In this document: positions 23,824-36,172 of the stretch, piece after piece
Layout: every line of letters starts with the position of its first letter
How positions within the stretch are numbered: the first letter of the stretch is position 1
DNA from: Jaltomata sinuosa
Taxonomy: Eukaryota > Streptophyta > Magnoliopsida > Solanales > Solanaceae
NCBI GenBank assembly: GCA_003996215.1
Contig: QJPP01003504.1
Coordinates: forward strand, 136,001 to 200,000
DNA: 64,000 bases
Direction of reading: 5' to 3'
Position numbers and translations under genes: made by a program
Notes under the pieces: model-generated
Database searches by the model: none
What the model was told of the DNA's origin: nothing
What the model saw: the letters and a program-made list of their open reading frames with translations, nothing else

Positions 23824-24544
23824 GATAACAACGAGGTTAGGGAAATTCCAAATTTAGAATTGAATATTAGAGTGCGAAAGCAAAAATAGAAAAGAAATAG
23901 AATACTACAAATAAAGATATGGAAAATTCAAAGGAACAAGCTAAAAACTTACAAGGATATGATGTTCTAAAGCCTTGACAAGATACAAGTAATAAAATAT
24001 AGATTTATGAGAACAAATCTAACGCCTTTACTTGAGAAAATGAATCAAAATTATAGATTCGAATCTTAACCGCTTTATGAGTAACTTAATACAATAATTA
24101 GTATATAAAAACTAATTGCCTTCTAAAGAATACCAAAAAGGAATAAAAAATATCACAACAAGAAATTACCTTATACCTTGAACTGTGAAACTAGTTAAGG
24201 TTGAAAGATAAATCCTCAAAGTAAAAGTAACAAAGGTTCAAAAGAACTCTCAAAATATTATTATTCTCAATGTAATGTGTTTTTAATAAATGAAAAAATC
24301 ACTCCTATTTATAGAATAAAAAAGTGGTTGCTTGGCCTAATTAAACCCTAAAATAACAATCTAGAACTTAGAAAAATAAAACCCTAGCTTGGTGGCCAAG
24401 GTAAAAACTAAAATCCTAATATTTATGGCTGAACTAAGCCTTTTCTTGGGCTCCTTGGTCGTGGCTTTTGAGTCTCATATGGGCTTGATTGGGATGCTGG
24501 TTTCATTTCCACTTAAGGGTTGAAATTGGTACAAGTAACAAACA
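23824..24544 (-). repeat. G: LTR-like sequence, left copy (about 720 bp)
   Basis: The edges TGATAACAAC (23824) and AAGTAACAAACA (24544) give TG...CA. The minus strand has TATAAATA (24306-24313) followed by a leader-like stretch, as in an LTR promoter. The part 24236-24530 recurs in direct orientation at 46062-46350. It lies inside the RNase H codons of H. No clear 5-bp target duplication is found, and the right copy is shorter, so the type of element remains open. Confidence 0.5.
24306..24313 (-). promoter_or_regulatory. TATA box in G (left copy)
   Basis: TATAAATA on minus, conserved at 46133-46140 in the right copy, followed about 60 bases on by TTCATTTATTAAAAAC. It fits an LTR promoter reading leftwards. 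Confidence 0.5.
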
Positions 24545-25008
24545 GGAAATTATATGGGGTGTCCCCTAAAGTGAGTGATCTTCATTTTTTGTCCCCCCAT
24601 AAGAAAAGTCTTTAAAGGCTAGCCTTCCTTATTTTTTATGTATAGAACAAATATATTTTTTCCTTCTACACTACAACTCTCCATGTTCCTTTGTCTCTAA
24701 TTTTTTCTTTTTTCATTTTTTCTCAAACTTTATTTTTCTTTTATTTTTTCTGTTCTCTTTTTTTCTTCTCATTTTTTTCTCAACATTAATTTTTTCTCTT
24801 TTTTTTGTTTTTGCTTTGTTTTTTTCCTCTTTTTTCTTTTTTTCTCTTCCTTTATTTTTTTCCTCTTTTTTTCTTTTTTTCATATCTTTTTTTTCCTTTT
24901 TTTCTTTTTTCTTAACTTCTATTATTTTTTGCTAATGAACAGAAAGTTGAATAATCTGCAAAAAGGATCTTTTTTCTTTGACATTGAAGTAAACTTAAGG
25001 GTGTGCTT
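24545..25008. repeat. T, left arm: pyrimidine-rich inverted-repeat arm
   Basis: It begins GGGGTGTCCCCTAAAG (24555) and continues with TTTTTTGTCCCCCCATAAG, TAGCCTTCCTTATT and then about 280 bases of almost pure T and C. The inverse of the CTTATGGRGGGAC...GGAAGG part stands at 45990-46050, followed inward by a purine-rich tract. Left and right therefore form long imperfect inverted arms around the 112-bp tandem array. The class of transposon, if it is one, is not identified. Confidence 0.55.
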
Positions 25009-25997
25009 TGTTGTTTGAAAGTCCTTTGGAACAAGTCTTGCCTCTAAGGCAAGAGCTATAGAGCATCTCATAAATCAAGAAACAATGAGGTAGTGTCAAA
25101 TCTTGCTCGTGGAGCGTAACTTGTTGTTTAGAAATTCTTGAGCTATGTCTTATCTCTAAGGCAAGAGTTATAGAGTATCTCATAAATTAAGATACAATGA
25201 AGTAGTGTTAACTCTTGCTCATGACGCGTAACTTGTTTTTTTGGTAGGTCCTTGAGCTAAGTCTTGCCTCTAAGGCAAACGTTATAGAGCATCTCATAAA
25301 TTAAGACACAATATGGTAGTGTCAACTCTTTCACATGAGGTGTAACTTGTTGTTTGAAAGTCCTTGGGCTAAGTCTTGTATCTAAGGCAAGAGTTATAGA
25401 GCATCTCATAAATCAAGACACAGTATGGTAGTGTCAAGTCTTTCCCATTGGGCGTAATTTGTTATTTGGAAGTCCTTGGGATAAAGTCTTGTCCTAAGGA
25501 AAGCATTATAGAGCATCTCATAAATCAAGACACAATGTGGTATGTCAAGTCTTTCCCATGAGGTATAACTTATGTTTGGAAGTCCTTGGGCTAAGACTTG
25601 CCTCTAAGGCAAGCGTTATAGAGCATCTCATAAATCAAGACACAATGTGGTAGTGTTAAGTCTTGCCCATGGGGCGTAACTTGTTGTTTGAAAGTCCTTG
25701 GGCTAAGTCTTGCCTCTAAGGCAAGAGTTATAGAGTATCTCATAAATCAAGACACTATGTGGTAGTGTCAACTCTTTACCAAGAGGCGTAACTTGTTATT
25801 TGAAAGTCCTTGGGCTAAGTCTTGCCTCTAAAACAAGTATTATAGAGCATCTCATAAATCAAGAAACAATGTGGTAGTGTCAACTCTTGCCCATGGGACG
25901 TAACTTGTTATTTGAAAGTCCTTGGGCTAAGTCTTGCCTCTAAGGCAAGCGCTATGGAGTGTCTCATAAATCAAGACACAATATGGTAGTATCAACT
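25009..25997 (+). repeat. 112-bp tandem repeat array, part 1 (about 9 units)
   Basis: Units start near 25009, 25121, 25233, 25347, 25459, 25570, 25681, 25793 and 25905, spaced 111-114 bp. Each holds AAAGTCCTTGGGCTAAG, CTTGCCTCTAAGGCAAG (a 6-bp-arm hairpin), TATAGAGCATCTCATAAATC, CACAATGTGGTAGTGTCAA and GGGCGTAACTTGTT. Variation between units is mostly substitutions. The ninth unit is cut by element C at 25997 and resumes at 45229. No protein is encoded. Confidence 0.92.
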
Positions 25998-28216
25998 TGT
26001 AACGACCGAGTTCGTTATTATGGGTAAACCTTTTGTGCCAAGTTTAGAGTTAGAAAACTTCCGGGTTTAGAAGTTGAAAATTCTGGGCTAGGCTAGTCTC
26101 GGTCGGTTTTGGAGCGAGGTATGATCTAGGCAAATTAGGGTGAGTACTGGGTAACATGTCTTATATTGAGCTAGTTTTCCTTATAGCTAAGAAATAGAGG
26201 AGTCCAGGAGACTTTTCAAAAGTGAATTCGAGTAAGTGAAACTCCCGGTATCGAGGTTGACGTGAAGGGGTTATTCTGAGACGTTAGGGATTCAAGGTGT
26301 GTTGTAAAATAAGCACTTTTGGGGAACTTTATGACTTTTTGTCCCGTGTCAACTGCCATAGTGGTTGACACATCGCTATCATGACCTCTGCTATAGCAAA
26401 GAAATTACTGCTATAGCGAAAGTCAACGTCGGTCAGCACCGCTCTAGCGGATGGTTCTGCTACAGCGGTACCGCTACAGTAGAGCGTGGACCTCCATAGC
26501 AAACAAGTCAGGATTTAATATAGAAAACTTTCCCAAAACGTTCAATTTTTATCAAGAACATTTTGGGAGAAGGGCAAGGCGATTTTGGGCGAACCTACTC
26601 CATTTTCCACCATTTTTCATCCTAAAGGTAAGGATTCTACTCCCCTAACTTTGTACTATCTTTCCTATAGAGTAGAATTGCTAGTCTTGGACTTGGGGAA
26701 AGGTTGTGGTTAACCTAGAAATGGAAGAATCCAGAGAAAAAGGGGATTCTAGGGCGTAGTAGTTATTGGGTCTTGATATTATTGTTGGGGTATGATCACT
26801 TAGCCATAATTCTCTAAAAATATTCGTAAAAATGATGAACTTAGGTGAATTTATGGTGGGAAATCCTGGGAAAGGGGTGAAATAATCATAGTTTGGCTTG
26901 GGAATTGGGATTTCTGCATAATTTGGGTATTTTAGGCTAGTAAATTAATTATAGTTATTGTATGTTTGTTTTTAGACCAAGAACAAGCAAGAATTTTGGA
27001 AAGCAAGAAGGCTCTGGTTCAGTAGAGCTTTTGAATAATTCGAGGTAGGTGATGGTTGTTGTTTTCCCAAAATACATTATGTGTTCATGTACTACTGCTT
27101 AGTATTGTATGAGTTGCATGCTTAGGGAATGGTTTATGAATATCTAATTGTCCGGATAACATTCCTGTGAAATAAACTAGTTGTTATTGCTTATTGGTTT
27201 TGCAAGTGTATTGTTTTTCATTGTTGTTGACTGTTGGATTTCTGTGTGACATTCGGTTGGCTCGGGTACCATGCCTGGCATAGGTTACTTATTAGTTAGC
27301 TCGGGTGCCACTTCTGGTATGAGATACTATTCGGTTAGCTCGGGTACCATGCCTGGTACCAGAATTACAAATGGTTGGCTTCGGTACCACGCCTGGTACA
27401 AGTTTGCTATACTTGCATTAGTTGTATTCTTTTGATGGTTCCATGAGTAGACCGAGTTGTATTCTTGAAATGTGATTTCTGTATATGGTTAATGAGAGGC
27501 TGGGTGATTATAATTTAATTGTAAGGTTGGTCTTAGTATAGACCGGGATTGCATGTCAACACTTAGGTGGTGTTAGGGGGATCCCGGGGTGGGTCCAGAC
27601 TATGTGGAAAGGTCATATATGTTCTTGTTAATGGCTGTCATTTGGTTACATATGGTTGGTAAGCTAAGGAAGAGACTGGTAGTCTGGTTATATTGTTGGC
27701 TTGTTTACATGTTTACTGTACCTTACTTAGCTTTAGTTTATTGAGTATATATTGTTTATTTGGAGCTGGCTGATGATCCTTCCAATACATGGTGGTTGTG
27801 AACTGATTCTGCACTTGCGTTTCTTTTTGTGAGTACAGGCAATCTTCCAGCGGCTGATGCGTGACCTCACCTATAGTCCCAGCATTTCCAGATATCAAGG
27901 GTGAGCTGCTTCGGTCGACCTACCTTGGTTTCTTCTTTTAGTTATGACCCACTTGTTTCAGACTTAAACTCTCTTTTGTTTTGGGGTTGCATCCTCGTAT
28001 TTTAGACTTGGTAGATGTTTTGGTATGATGATCTTCAGGTTCTAGGGAGGATTTTCCGCAGATTCTTGTTATGATAGTGATTGAGATAATGAAATGTTAG
28101 TTTATTTTATGCATCTGGTTTTGAGCTGTTAGATTTTGCTAAGTGTTGGGTTGATGTTGGTCCGCTAACCCAGGGGTATTAGGTGGCTGCCACTCACGAT
28201 GGTCTGGGTTATGACA
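25998..28216 (+). repeat. Element C 5' LTR
   Basis: It runs from TGTAACGACCG to GGGTTATGACA. It contains a CGCTATAGCG-type palindrome cluster at 26360-26480 and a 39-40-bp minisatellite of four units with GGTACC...GGTAC hairpins at 27256-27412. It aligns with 43031-45228. Confidence 0.92.
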
Positions 28217-28220
28217 AATA

Positions 28221-28233
28221 TGGTATCAAAGCC
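28221..28233 (+). other. Primer-binding site (initiator Met tRNA) of element C
   Basis: TGGTATCAAAGCC, four bases after the LTR end, with one mismatch (A for G) to the usual TGGTATCAGAGCC. Confidence 0.85.
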
Positions 28234-28434
28234 CTAGGTTCATTGACCTCGTCGTACCAAAATAGGTCTAGTAGTGTCTTGCAGAATGGTACGGAGACGT
28301 ATGTACTTTTTTTCGAGAGGCTATATGACTTTAGGAAAACTATTTATTCTTTCTTCCTTCGTGCTATAACTTGATTCCAATTCGTATATGGTGATATAAA
28401 TTGGTATCGAACTCTTTCACTCTTCTGTCTGCAG

Positions 28435-29878
28435 ATGGTTAATATGAGGAATAACGAAGCGAGATCAGTAGTCCCAGCAGCAGACCCCAAGGTCATAGGT
28501 AGAGGAAGGGGCAGGGGCAGGGGCAGAGGTAGAGCAGCACCCGCCAGGGGTGGAGCTCAAGTAGCTGCAGGAGCACGTAAGGCGACCCCTCCCCTATGCC
28601 AGGATCAGGTTGAGGAGGAAGTTGAGGTCATTATTGAAGATGACGCAGAGAAGGCGGAGGCGACACCAGTTGGAGGTGCAGGCCTTCCCTCTATCATGCC
28701 CGAAGGATTTCAGCAGGTATGGAGTTTTCTGAGTGGACTTGTTGGTACGGGAGCCACCCCTGTGGGTATTGTAGATCAGGATTTGGGCTCCCAATCGGCG
28801 GTTACTACAACTTCTAGGATGGATGCAGCGTCGGGCACAAATGACTTTTTCAGTCCAATGCTAGGTATGATTATGACAGGGAATGAGCATGAGATGTTGA
28901 CCAAGTTCCTTAAGTTGAAACCTCCTACTTTTTAGGGTACTGAGAAGGAAGATGCTTATGAGTTCATATTGGATTGTTATGAGGGGTTGTACAAGCTGGG
29001 CATTGTGGAACAACATGCGATTGAGTTCATCACTTTTCATCTGCAGGGTGATGCTAAGCAATGATAGAGGTCTCATGTGGAATATCGGCCACCGACCTTG
29101 CCTCCAATGACTTGGGAGGAATTTCATTCTCTCTTCTTAGAGAAGTATGTGCCCCGTACCTTAAGGATCTCAAGAAGGATGAGTTCCTGGCTCTGGAATA
29201 GGGTGGCATGTCAGTCTCTGCTTATGAGGCCAAGTTTCATGCCTTGTCTTATTTTGCTACTCAGTTGTTGGGTTCTGATGAGGACATGATTCGACTGTTT
29301 GTGAAGGGCTTAAATACTGAGTTGAAGGTGTTGTCCGTGCACATGACTTCAGCAGGAAAGATCTTCAATGAGGTCATAAACTATGTCAAGAAGTTAGAAG
29401 GGGTCAAGCAGGTTGGGCAGGCTAAAGTGTTAGCCAAGAAATACCCAAATGATGGAAACTTCAGTGGTTCGTACTCTAAGGGCCACAATCAGCAGGTATA
29501 CTCCACCCGTCCTATTCAGTCAGCTCTTCCAGTGGCTATAGGTGGTCGTCCGGGAGCTAATCAATAGTTTTTAGCTCCTAGAGGCTAGAGAGCTTCTTAC
29601 ACATCTACGAGCAGGCCTACACTTGATTGCCGTTGTTTCTATTATGGTGATATGGGCCACTTTAAGAAGGAGTTCCCTCAAAGACAGACTGGTAATCAGG
29701 CTCAGCAGCAGTCTAAGGCTGTGGTTCCATAAGTTAGAAGTGGCTATGCTACAGGTCATCCACAGGGTGGGCGAGGTAACTTTCAGAGAGGTCGGGGAGA
29801 TAGAGGTAATGGTGGCGTGGGCAGGGGTGCGATGCAGCCAACCAAGAAAGTTTCTCGGATTAATGACCGGGCTCACTG
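28435..29878 (+). pseudogene. gag: Element C gag, broken
   Basis: It starts at ATG 28435, directly after a pyrimidine tract ending in CAG. The N-terminus has GRGRGRGRGR and an acidic stretch; the capsid part reads DAYEFILDCYEGLYKLGI, WEEFHSLFLEKYVPRTL and VSAYEAKFHALSYFATQ. Stops: TAG at 28933, TGA and TAG near 29062-29067, TAG at 29199, 29565 and 29586. The zinc knuckle at about 29634-29675 reads C-F-Y-Y-G-D-M-G-H-F-K-K-E-F, so two of three Cys are lost compared with D. Frame changes also occur. It is the particle-shell protein of a Tekay-like element and not functional here. Confidence 0.88.
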
Positions 29879-30812
29879 TTATGCTTTTCCAGGGAGGTCT
29901 AAGGCTGAGGCATCTGACGTGGTGATCACAGGTATAATTTTTGTCTGTGAGAAAATGGCTTTTGTACTTTTGACCCAGGTTCTACATACTCTTATGTTTC
30001 TGTGAAATTTGCTTTGGGTCTGGACTTGATTTGTGATATCCTTGATTCCCCTATCCATGTTTCCACCCAGTTGAAGAGTTCGTGATTGTGACTCATGTTT
30101 ATCATACTTCTCCTGTGGTATTTGTGGGGTTGCAGACTTAGGTAGACCTCGTAATTCTGGATTTGGTAGAGTTTGATGTAATTTTGGGCATGACCTGGTT
30201 GTCTCTTTATCATGTTGTATTGAATTGTAACACTAAGACTATGGCTTTAGAAATTCAGGGTAAGGATAGACTAGAGTGGAAAGGTGTGTACAGGCCTAAG
30301 CCAACTAAGATCATATCATTTGTTTAGGCTAGGAAACTAGTAGGGAGAGGGTGTTTGGCCTTCTTGGCTCATCTTCGGGATGATAGTGTGGAGTCTCCAT
30401 CTGTTGAGTCAGTTCCAGTTGTGTCAGAATTTTAGGAGGTATTTCCAGCAGATTTTCCCGGTATGCCTCTGGACAGGTACATTGATTTTTATATTGACTT
30501 GGAGTTGAGAACTCGCCCAATTTCCATTCCTCCCTATCACATGGCTCCGGGTGAGTTAAGGGAACTTAAGACTCAACTCCAGAAACTCTTAGATAAGGAT
30601 TTTATCCATCCCAGTGCTTCACCTTGGGGTGATGTGGTATTGTTTGTGAAAAATAAGGATGGTAGTATGTGGATGTGCATAGAATACAAGCAGTTGAACA
30701 AGGTTACCATCCAAAATAAGTACCCTTTACGCCGTATAGATAATCTTTTTAACCAGTTACAAGGTGCATCTGTGTTTTCAAAAAATTAACCTAAGGTCAG
30801 GGTATCATCAGT
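29879..30812 (+). pseudogene. pol: Element C pol, first part: protease and start of RT
   Basis: Broken protease region with CEKMAFVLL.. (D has CDKMASVLFDPGSTYSYVS), then GLDLICDILDSPIHV and VILDLVEFDVILGMTWLS. The RT begins with ISIPPYHMAPGELRELKTQL, FIHPSASPWGD and YKQLNKVTIQNKYPLRRIDNLF, and stops at the D insertion after VFSKN. Stops include TAG near 30138 (TGG in D), 30325 and 30433. RT resumes at 40430. Confidence 0.87.
30808..30812. repeat. Target site duplication TCAGT (left) of element D
   Basis: TCAGT stands before TGTAATGACC at 30813 and recurs after GTCGTGACA at 40430-40434. The codons of C-element RT (GYHQL..) read through this point when D is removed. Confidence 0.95.
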
Positions 30813-33018
30813 TGTAATGACCGGGTCTATCATTACGGGTAGTCCAATCATGCCAAGTTTTAGAGTTAGAAAACTCTGGGATTGGGAGTTTGAAATTCTG
30901 GGCTAGGCTAGCCTCGGCCGATTTTGGAGTGAGGTGGTGTCTAGGGAAATCTGGGTAAGGATTAGGTTAGATGTCTTCATTTTTGCTAGTTTCCCACGTA
31001 GCCAAGACATAAAGGAGTCCGGGGAATTTTTGAAATCGAATTTAGGTAAGTAGAACTCCCGGAATTGCATTTGACGTGAAGGGGTTGTTTTGGGTCATCG
31101 AGGGAATCAAGTGTGTTGTAAAATGGCCAAACTCTAGGAGATTTCCCGACATTCTATCTGTGATAAGTGCAATGGTCCGCCATAGCGACCTCCACTATAG
31201 AGGTGGAAAATACCGCTATAGCGGTGGTCAAGGCGGTCAACGTCGCTTAAGACCGCTATAGCGGAAGTCATCCGCTATAGCGAGACTGCTATAGCAGAGC
31301 GAGGACCGCTATAGAGGGCCGATGGGATTTTAATGCAGAAATATTCCCCAAAACGTTCAGTTTTCACAACTTCATTTTGGGAGAAGGGCTAGGCGATTCC
31401 AGGCGATTTTCCTTCGTTTTCCTTTGATTTTCTTCCCTAAGGTAATGTTTTTACTCCCTAATCTTTGTACTACTATTCCTATGCGGTAGAATTGCTAGGA
31501 GGGAACTTGTGGGAAGGTTGGAATAACCTAGAAATTGTAGAATCCGGGGAAAGAAGGGGATTCAAAGCATGAATGTTCTTGGGTATTGTTAAAAGTAAGA
31601 TATTATGATCATAGGTTGTTAAATTCTCTATTTTTATCGGTAAAAGTGATAGAACTAGGGAAATTAATGGTGGGAAAGCCCAAAAAAAGGGTGGCATGAT
31701 CATCGGTGGCCTGGGTTTTGGGATTTGGTGTAATCTGGGTAATGTGCAGGCCTTGTTTGTTAATTTCATGTACTTGTATGTTATTTTAGACCAAGAACGA
31801 GAAAGGAATCTGGAACACGAGCAAGCTTGGGTTGAGTAAAGCTTGGATCATTTCGAGGTAGGTGATGGCTTATGATACCTGTGAATGTTGTATAATGTTG
31901 TACTCTTATCTAAGTGTTTGTATGAATTACATTGCTTAGGGAAGTTGTTTAGAATGTCTAAAGTTCTTGTTTTACAGTCTCTGAGTTGAACGGTGTGTTT
32001 ACTTGTTGGTTTACAAGTTTTTTGTTCATCTATTTCACTGTGGATTATTGACATTCAGTTGGCTCAGGTACCGCGCCTGGTATGGGAATACTAACGGTTG
32101 GCTCGGGTACCACGCCTGGTACGGGAATAATAATGGTTGGCTCAGGTACCACGCCTGGTATGGGTTTAATTTACTACATCATTGCATTTATATTGTTGTG
32201 TTTCATTGAATGATATTGGTTCCGTGAGTGGACCGGGTTGTTTATTGAAATTTGTTACTTCTTTGGTGGTCCTTGAGTGACCGGAAAATTCTATTATATC
32301 GTTGAGTTGGTCTTAGATTAGGCCAGGTTGTTCATTGACACTTAAGTGTTGTCTAGAGGGGATCCCAGGGTGGGTCCGGGCTAGACAGAAAGGTATGGGT
32401 TATGGACATGTGATGGTGGGTTAGAGTATAAGAAGTGGATTTCATGCGGAAACAAGCTAAGTAGAGACTTGTAGTCTAGGTGTGCCTGTTAACATTGTTG
32501 CATGTCTTCCATACTATTTACTTTATATTGTTCTATTGCTTATACACTGTTTATTTTGAAACTGGCTGATGATCCTACTAGTATACAGTGGTGGTGTAGT
32601 GATATTGCACTTGCTTTTCTTTTGGTGAGTACAGAAAATCTTCCAGCGGTTGAGACGCGACCTCATCTATAGCACCTGCGATTTTTGTCTTCAAGGGTGA
32701 GCTACTCGATCAGGCTACCTTGGATCTATCTTTAGAGTTTCACCCCACTTGTTTCGGGCTTAAAACTACTTCTGTATTTTACTTTTGGGGTTGCATCCCC
32801 ATACTCTAGATATTGGTAGATGTTTGGTACTGCGACTTTCAGTTTCTAGGGGGATTTTCTGCAGGATTAATAATGGTATAGTTCTTTGCTTATTTAATTG
32901 CTAGTTTACTTTCTGTTTTGCTGGTTTTAGGCTGTTAGTCTAGGCTAAGGGTTGAAGTCTATTGGTTCGCTCATCCAGGGTTGGGTGGATGCCACTCACG
33001 ATGGCCTGGATTATGACA
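30813..33018 (+). repeat. Element D 5' LTR (2206 bp)
   Basis: It runs from TGTAATGACC to GGATTATGACA. The palindrome cluster at 31175-31320 has CCGCTATAGCGG at 31213-31224 and 31253-31264 and CTGCTATAGCAG at 31286-31297. The 39-bp minisatellite has three units starting at 32058, 32097 and 32136, each with GGTACCACGCCTGGTAC. Confidence 0.94.
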
Positions 33019-33022
33019 AAGA

Positions 33023-33035
33023 TGATATTAGATCC
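33023..33035 (+). other. Decayed primer-binding site of element D
   Basis: TGATATTAGATCC, four bases after the LTR, differs from TGGTATCAGAGCC at three positions, two of them C-to-T/G-to-A changes. Confidence 0.7.
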
Positions 33036-33238
33036 CTAGGTTCATTGATCTCGTCGTACCAAACAGGTCTAGTAGAGTCTTGCGGAATGGTGCGGAGACT
33101 TCCGTACTTTTCTTCGAGAGGCTATGGGGCTTTAGGAAAAACTATCTCTTCCTTCTTTCCTTCGTGCTATAACTTGATTCCAATTGGTATCTGGTGATAC
33201 AAATTGGTATCTAACCTCATTCACTCTTCTGTCCGCAG

Positions 33239-34714
33239 ATGGTTACTAGAAGGAACAACGGAGCAAGGCTAGCGGTCACGGCAGTGGACCCAGAAGGGGG
33301 CTCGAAAGTTTGTGGCGGAGGTAGGGGAAGGGGATGGGGATGAGCTAGAGCCGCACCCTCCAGGGGTGGAGCTCAAGCTGCTGCCGAAGTTCATGAAGCA
33401 ACCCCTCCACCACCTTAGGATCATGTTGCGGAAGATGAAGCAGTGGTTGTAGAGGATGAAGGGGCGGAGGCGGAGGCGGCACCGGTTGGGGGTGCAGGCC
33501 TTCCTACTATGACACCGGAAGCCTTTCAGTAGGCTTGGAATATTCTAAGTGGGTTGGTTGATGCTGGAGCCATACCCACGACATTTGTGAATCAGGCCAT
33601 GGATACTCAGCCAGCGGTCACTACAGTGCCTAGGATGGATGCAGCTTCAGGCACCAATGATTTCTTCTGGCCAATGCTAGGTCCCGTGATGACAGGGAAT
33701 GTGCATGAGTTGCAGACCAAGTTTCTCAAGCTGAAACCTCCGACATTTCAGTGAACAAACAATGAGGATGCCTATGAGTTCATCCTGGATTATTATAAGA
33801 GGTTGCACAAGTTGGGTATTGTACGTCAACATGGGGTTGAATTTGTCACTTTTCAGCTGCAGGGTGATGACAAGCCGCGGTGGAGGTCTCATGTTGAGTG
33901 TCGGCCTTCTGTTCTACCTCCACTGACTTGGGAGCAGTTCCACGCTTTGTTTCTAGAAAAGTATGTCCCTCGTACTTTGACAGACCGGAAGAAAGATGAG
34001 TTCTTGAACTTAGAGCAGGGTGGCATATCAGTCTCTGCTTACAAGGCTAAGTTCCACGCCTTATCTCGTTTTGCCACACAGATGTTGGGTTCCGAGGAGG
34101 AACGGGTCCGGTTATTTGTGAAAGGGTTGAATACTGAGCTACAGGTACTGTCGGTGCATATGACTTCTTCAGGGAATGGCTTTAATGATGTGGTGGATTA
34201 TGTGAAGAAACTTGAGGGAGTCAAGCAGGCGGGGCAGGCTAAGGCTTTAGCCAAGAAGCCCCAGAATGAGGGAAATTTTGGTGGTTCATACTCCAGGGGC
34301 CAGAATCAGCAGGCTTACTCGGCCCGTCCTATTCAGTCAGCTCTGCCAACTACTATCAGTGGTCGTCAGAGAGCTCAGTTTTCAACTCCTAAAGGCCAGG
34401 TAGCATCTTATACATCAGCTAGCAGACCTACACTTGATCGTGGTTGCTTCCATTGTGGTGATCTGGGCCACTTTAAGAGGGAGTGTCCATATAGGCAGAT
34501 AGGTAATCAAGGTCAGCAGCAGTCTAAAGCAGTGGTCCCGGCAGGCAGAGGCGGTAATGCTAGAGGTCATCCGCAGGGTGGCCGAGGTAATTTTTAGGGA
34601 GGCTAGGGAGACAGGGGAAATGGCAGCGCAGGCAGGGGTGCATCACAGCTGGCCCGGGAAGTTGCTTGGATTAATGATCGATCTCATTGCTATGCTTTTC
34701 TAAGGAGGACCGAG
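33239..34714 (+). pseudogene. gag: Element D gag, broken but with intact capsid and zinc knuckle
   Basis: ATG at 33239 follows CTTCTGTCCGCAG. The N-terminal part (MVTRRNNGARLAV, Gly/Arg-rich, acidic) has TGA near 33341 and TAG at 33416 and 33530; TGA near 33752 precedes the clean frame 33803-34597. There the capsid reads LPPLTWEQFHALFLEKYVPR and VSAYKAKFHALSRFATQML. A CCHC knuckle stands at 34445-34486 (C-F-H-C-G-D-L-G-H-F-K-R-E-C). The frame ends with TAG at 34595, where element C has CAG. Known role of the family: particle assembly and RNA binding. Confidence 0.9.
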
Positions 34715-35377
34715 GTGAAAGCCTCAGATGCGGTGATCACAGGTACCATTCTTGTCTGCGATAAAATGGCTTCGGTATTATTTGACCCAGGTTCTACATA
34801 TTCTTATGTGTCTATGAGTTTTGCATTGGGTCTAGACCTAATTTGTGATATCCTTGATTCCCCTATCCATGTTTCTACCCCAGTTGGAGAGTCTGTAATT
34901 GAGACTCATGTTTATCGTGACTGTTCTGTGGTGTTTGTAGGGTTGCATACTTGGGTAGACTTGGTAATTCTGGATATGGCTGATTTTGATATTATCTTGG
35001 GTATGACCTGGCTATCTCCTTATCATGTGGTGTTGAACTGTAACACCAAAATTGTGGCTCTAGATATTTCGAGTAAGGATAGACTAGAGTGGGAAGGTGT
35101 GTACAGGCCTAAGCCAGTTAAGATAATCTCATTTTTTCGGGCTAGAAAGCTAGTGGGGAGGGGGTGTCTAGACTTCTTGGCTCATCTCCGGGATGATAGT
35201 GTGGAGTCCTCGTCTATTGAGTCAGTTCTAGTGGTTTCTGAATTTTTAGAGGTGTTTCCAGCGGACTTGCCTGGTATGCCTCCGGACAGGGATATAAATT
35301 TCTATATTGATTTGGAGCCAGTCACTCATCCCATTTCCATTCCTCTATATCGTATGGCTCCGGCAGAGTTAAGGTAA
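34715..35377 (+). pseudogene. pol: Element D protease and linker
   Basis: Open frame with VLFDPGSTYSYVS, a retropepsin site of the D-P-G-S form typical of this lineage (catalytic Asp near 34784), then VILDMADFDIILGMTWLSPYHV, the second conserved block of the fold. It continues into DLPGMPPDRDINFYIDL and ends in TAA just after MAPAELR, where element C has GAA. It would cleave the Gag-Pol polyprotein inside the particle; it is cut off from the RT by that stop. Confidence 0.88.
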
Positions 35378-36172
35378 CTTAAGATTCAGCTGCAGGAACT
35401 CCTAGATAAGGGATTTATACGTCCTAGTGCTTTGCCTTGGGGTGTTCCGATTTTATTTGTAAAGAAGAAGAGTGGTAGTATGCGGATGTGCATAGATTAT
35501 AGGCAGTTAAAAAAGGTGACCATCCGGAATAAGTACCCTCTACCCCGTATAGATGATTTGTATGACCAACTTCAGGGTGCATCTGTATTTTTGAAAATTG
35601 ACTTGAGGTCGGGATACCATCAGTTAAAAATTAGGCCAGAGGAAACTTTGAAAATTGCTTTTCGGACTCGGTACGGGCATTACGAGTTTCTAGTAATGTC
35701 GTTTGGTTTGACCAATGCGCCGGCAGCATTCATGAGTTTGATGAATGGGGTGTTTAAGTCATACTTGGATTCCTTCGTTATCTTGTTCATCGATGATATT
35801 TTGATCTACTCTAAGAGTAGGGAGGAGCATGCTAATCACTTTCGTATTGTGCTGGATATCTTGAGACACCAAAAGCTTTATGAAAAATTTACTAAGTGTG
35901 AGTTTTGGTTGACTTCAGTGGCGTTCTTGGGGCATGTAGTATCAGAATAGAGGGTAATGGTAGATCCCCAGAAGATCAAGGCAGTCAAGAGTTGGGCCCC
36001 GCCTATCTCGGTGACAGAGATGAGAAGTTTTGTTGGACTCGCAGGATACTACAGGAGGTTCGAAAAGGGTTTTGCGTCTATTGCTATGCACCTAACCAGG
36101 ATGACTCAGAAAGATGTACCATTCGTGTGGTCCGACAAGTGAGAGGAGAGATTTCAAAAGCTCAAGAAACTT
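35378..36172 (+). pseudogene. pol: Element D reverse transcriptase
   Basis: The blocks are in order: FIRPSALPWGVPILFVKKKSG, MRMCIDYRQLKKVT, KYPLPRIDDLYDQL, FLKIDLRSGYHQL, FRTRYGHYEFLVMSFGLTNAP, and the catalytic FIDDILIYSKS (at about 35785-35817), where the two Asp of the YxDD box are kept. TAG at 35948 and TGA near 36139 break it before RNase H. The final blocks (SFVGLAGYYRRF) are present after the first stop. Confidence 0.9.

Noticed and set aside
25009..25997. CRISPR-like array of regular repeats
   Set aside because: The whole 112-bp unit is repeated with no unique spacers, there are no cas genes, and the context is a plant genome.
28500..28560. RGRGRG stretch as an RNA-binding RGG protein
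   Set aside because: It is the N-terminus of the broken gag of element C; D has the same region (GGGRGRG).
31213..31264. CCGCTATAGCGG hairpins as transcription terminators
   Set aside because: They lie in LTRs of a plant element near the LTR start; bacterial-type terminators do not apply and no T-run follows.
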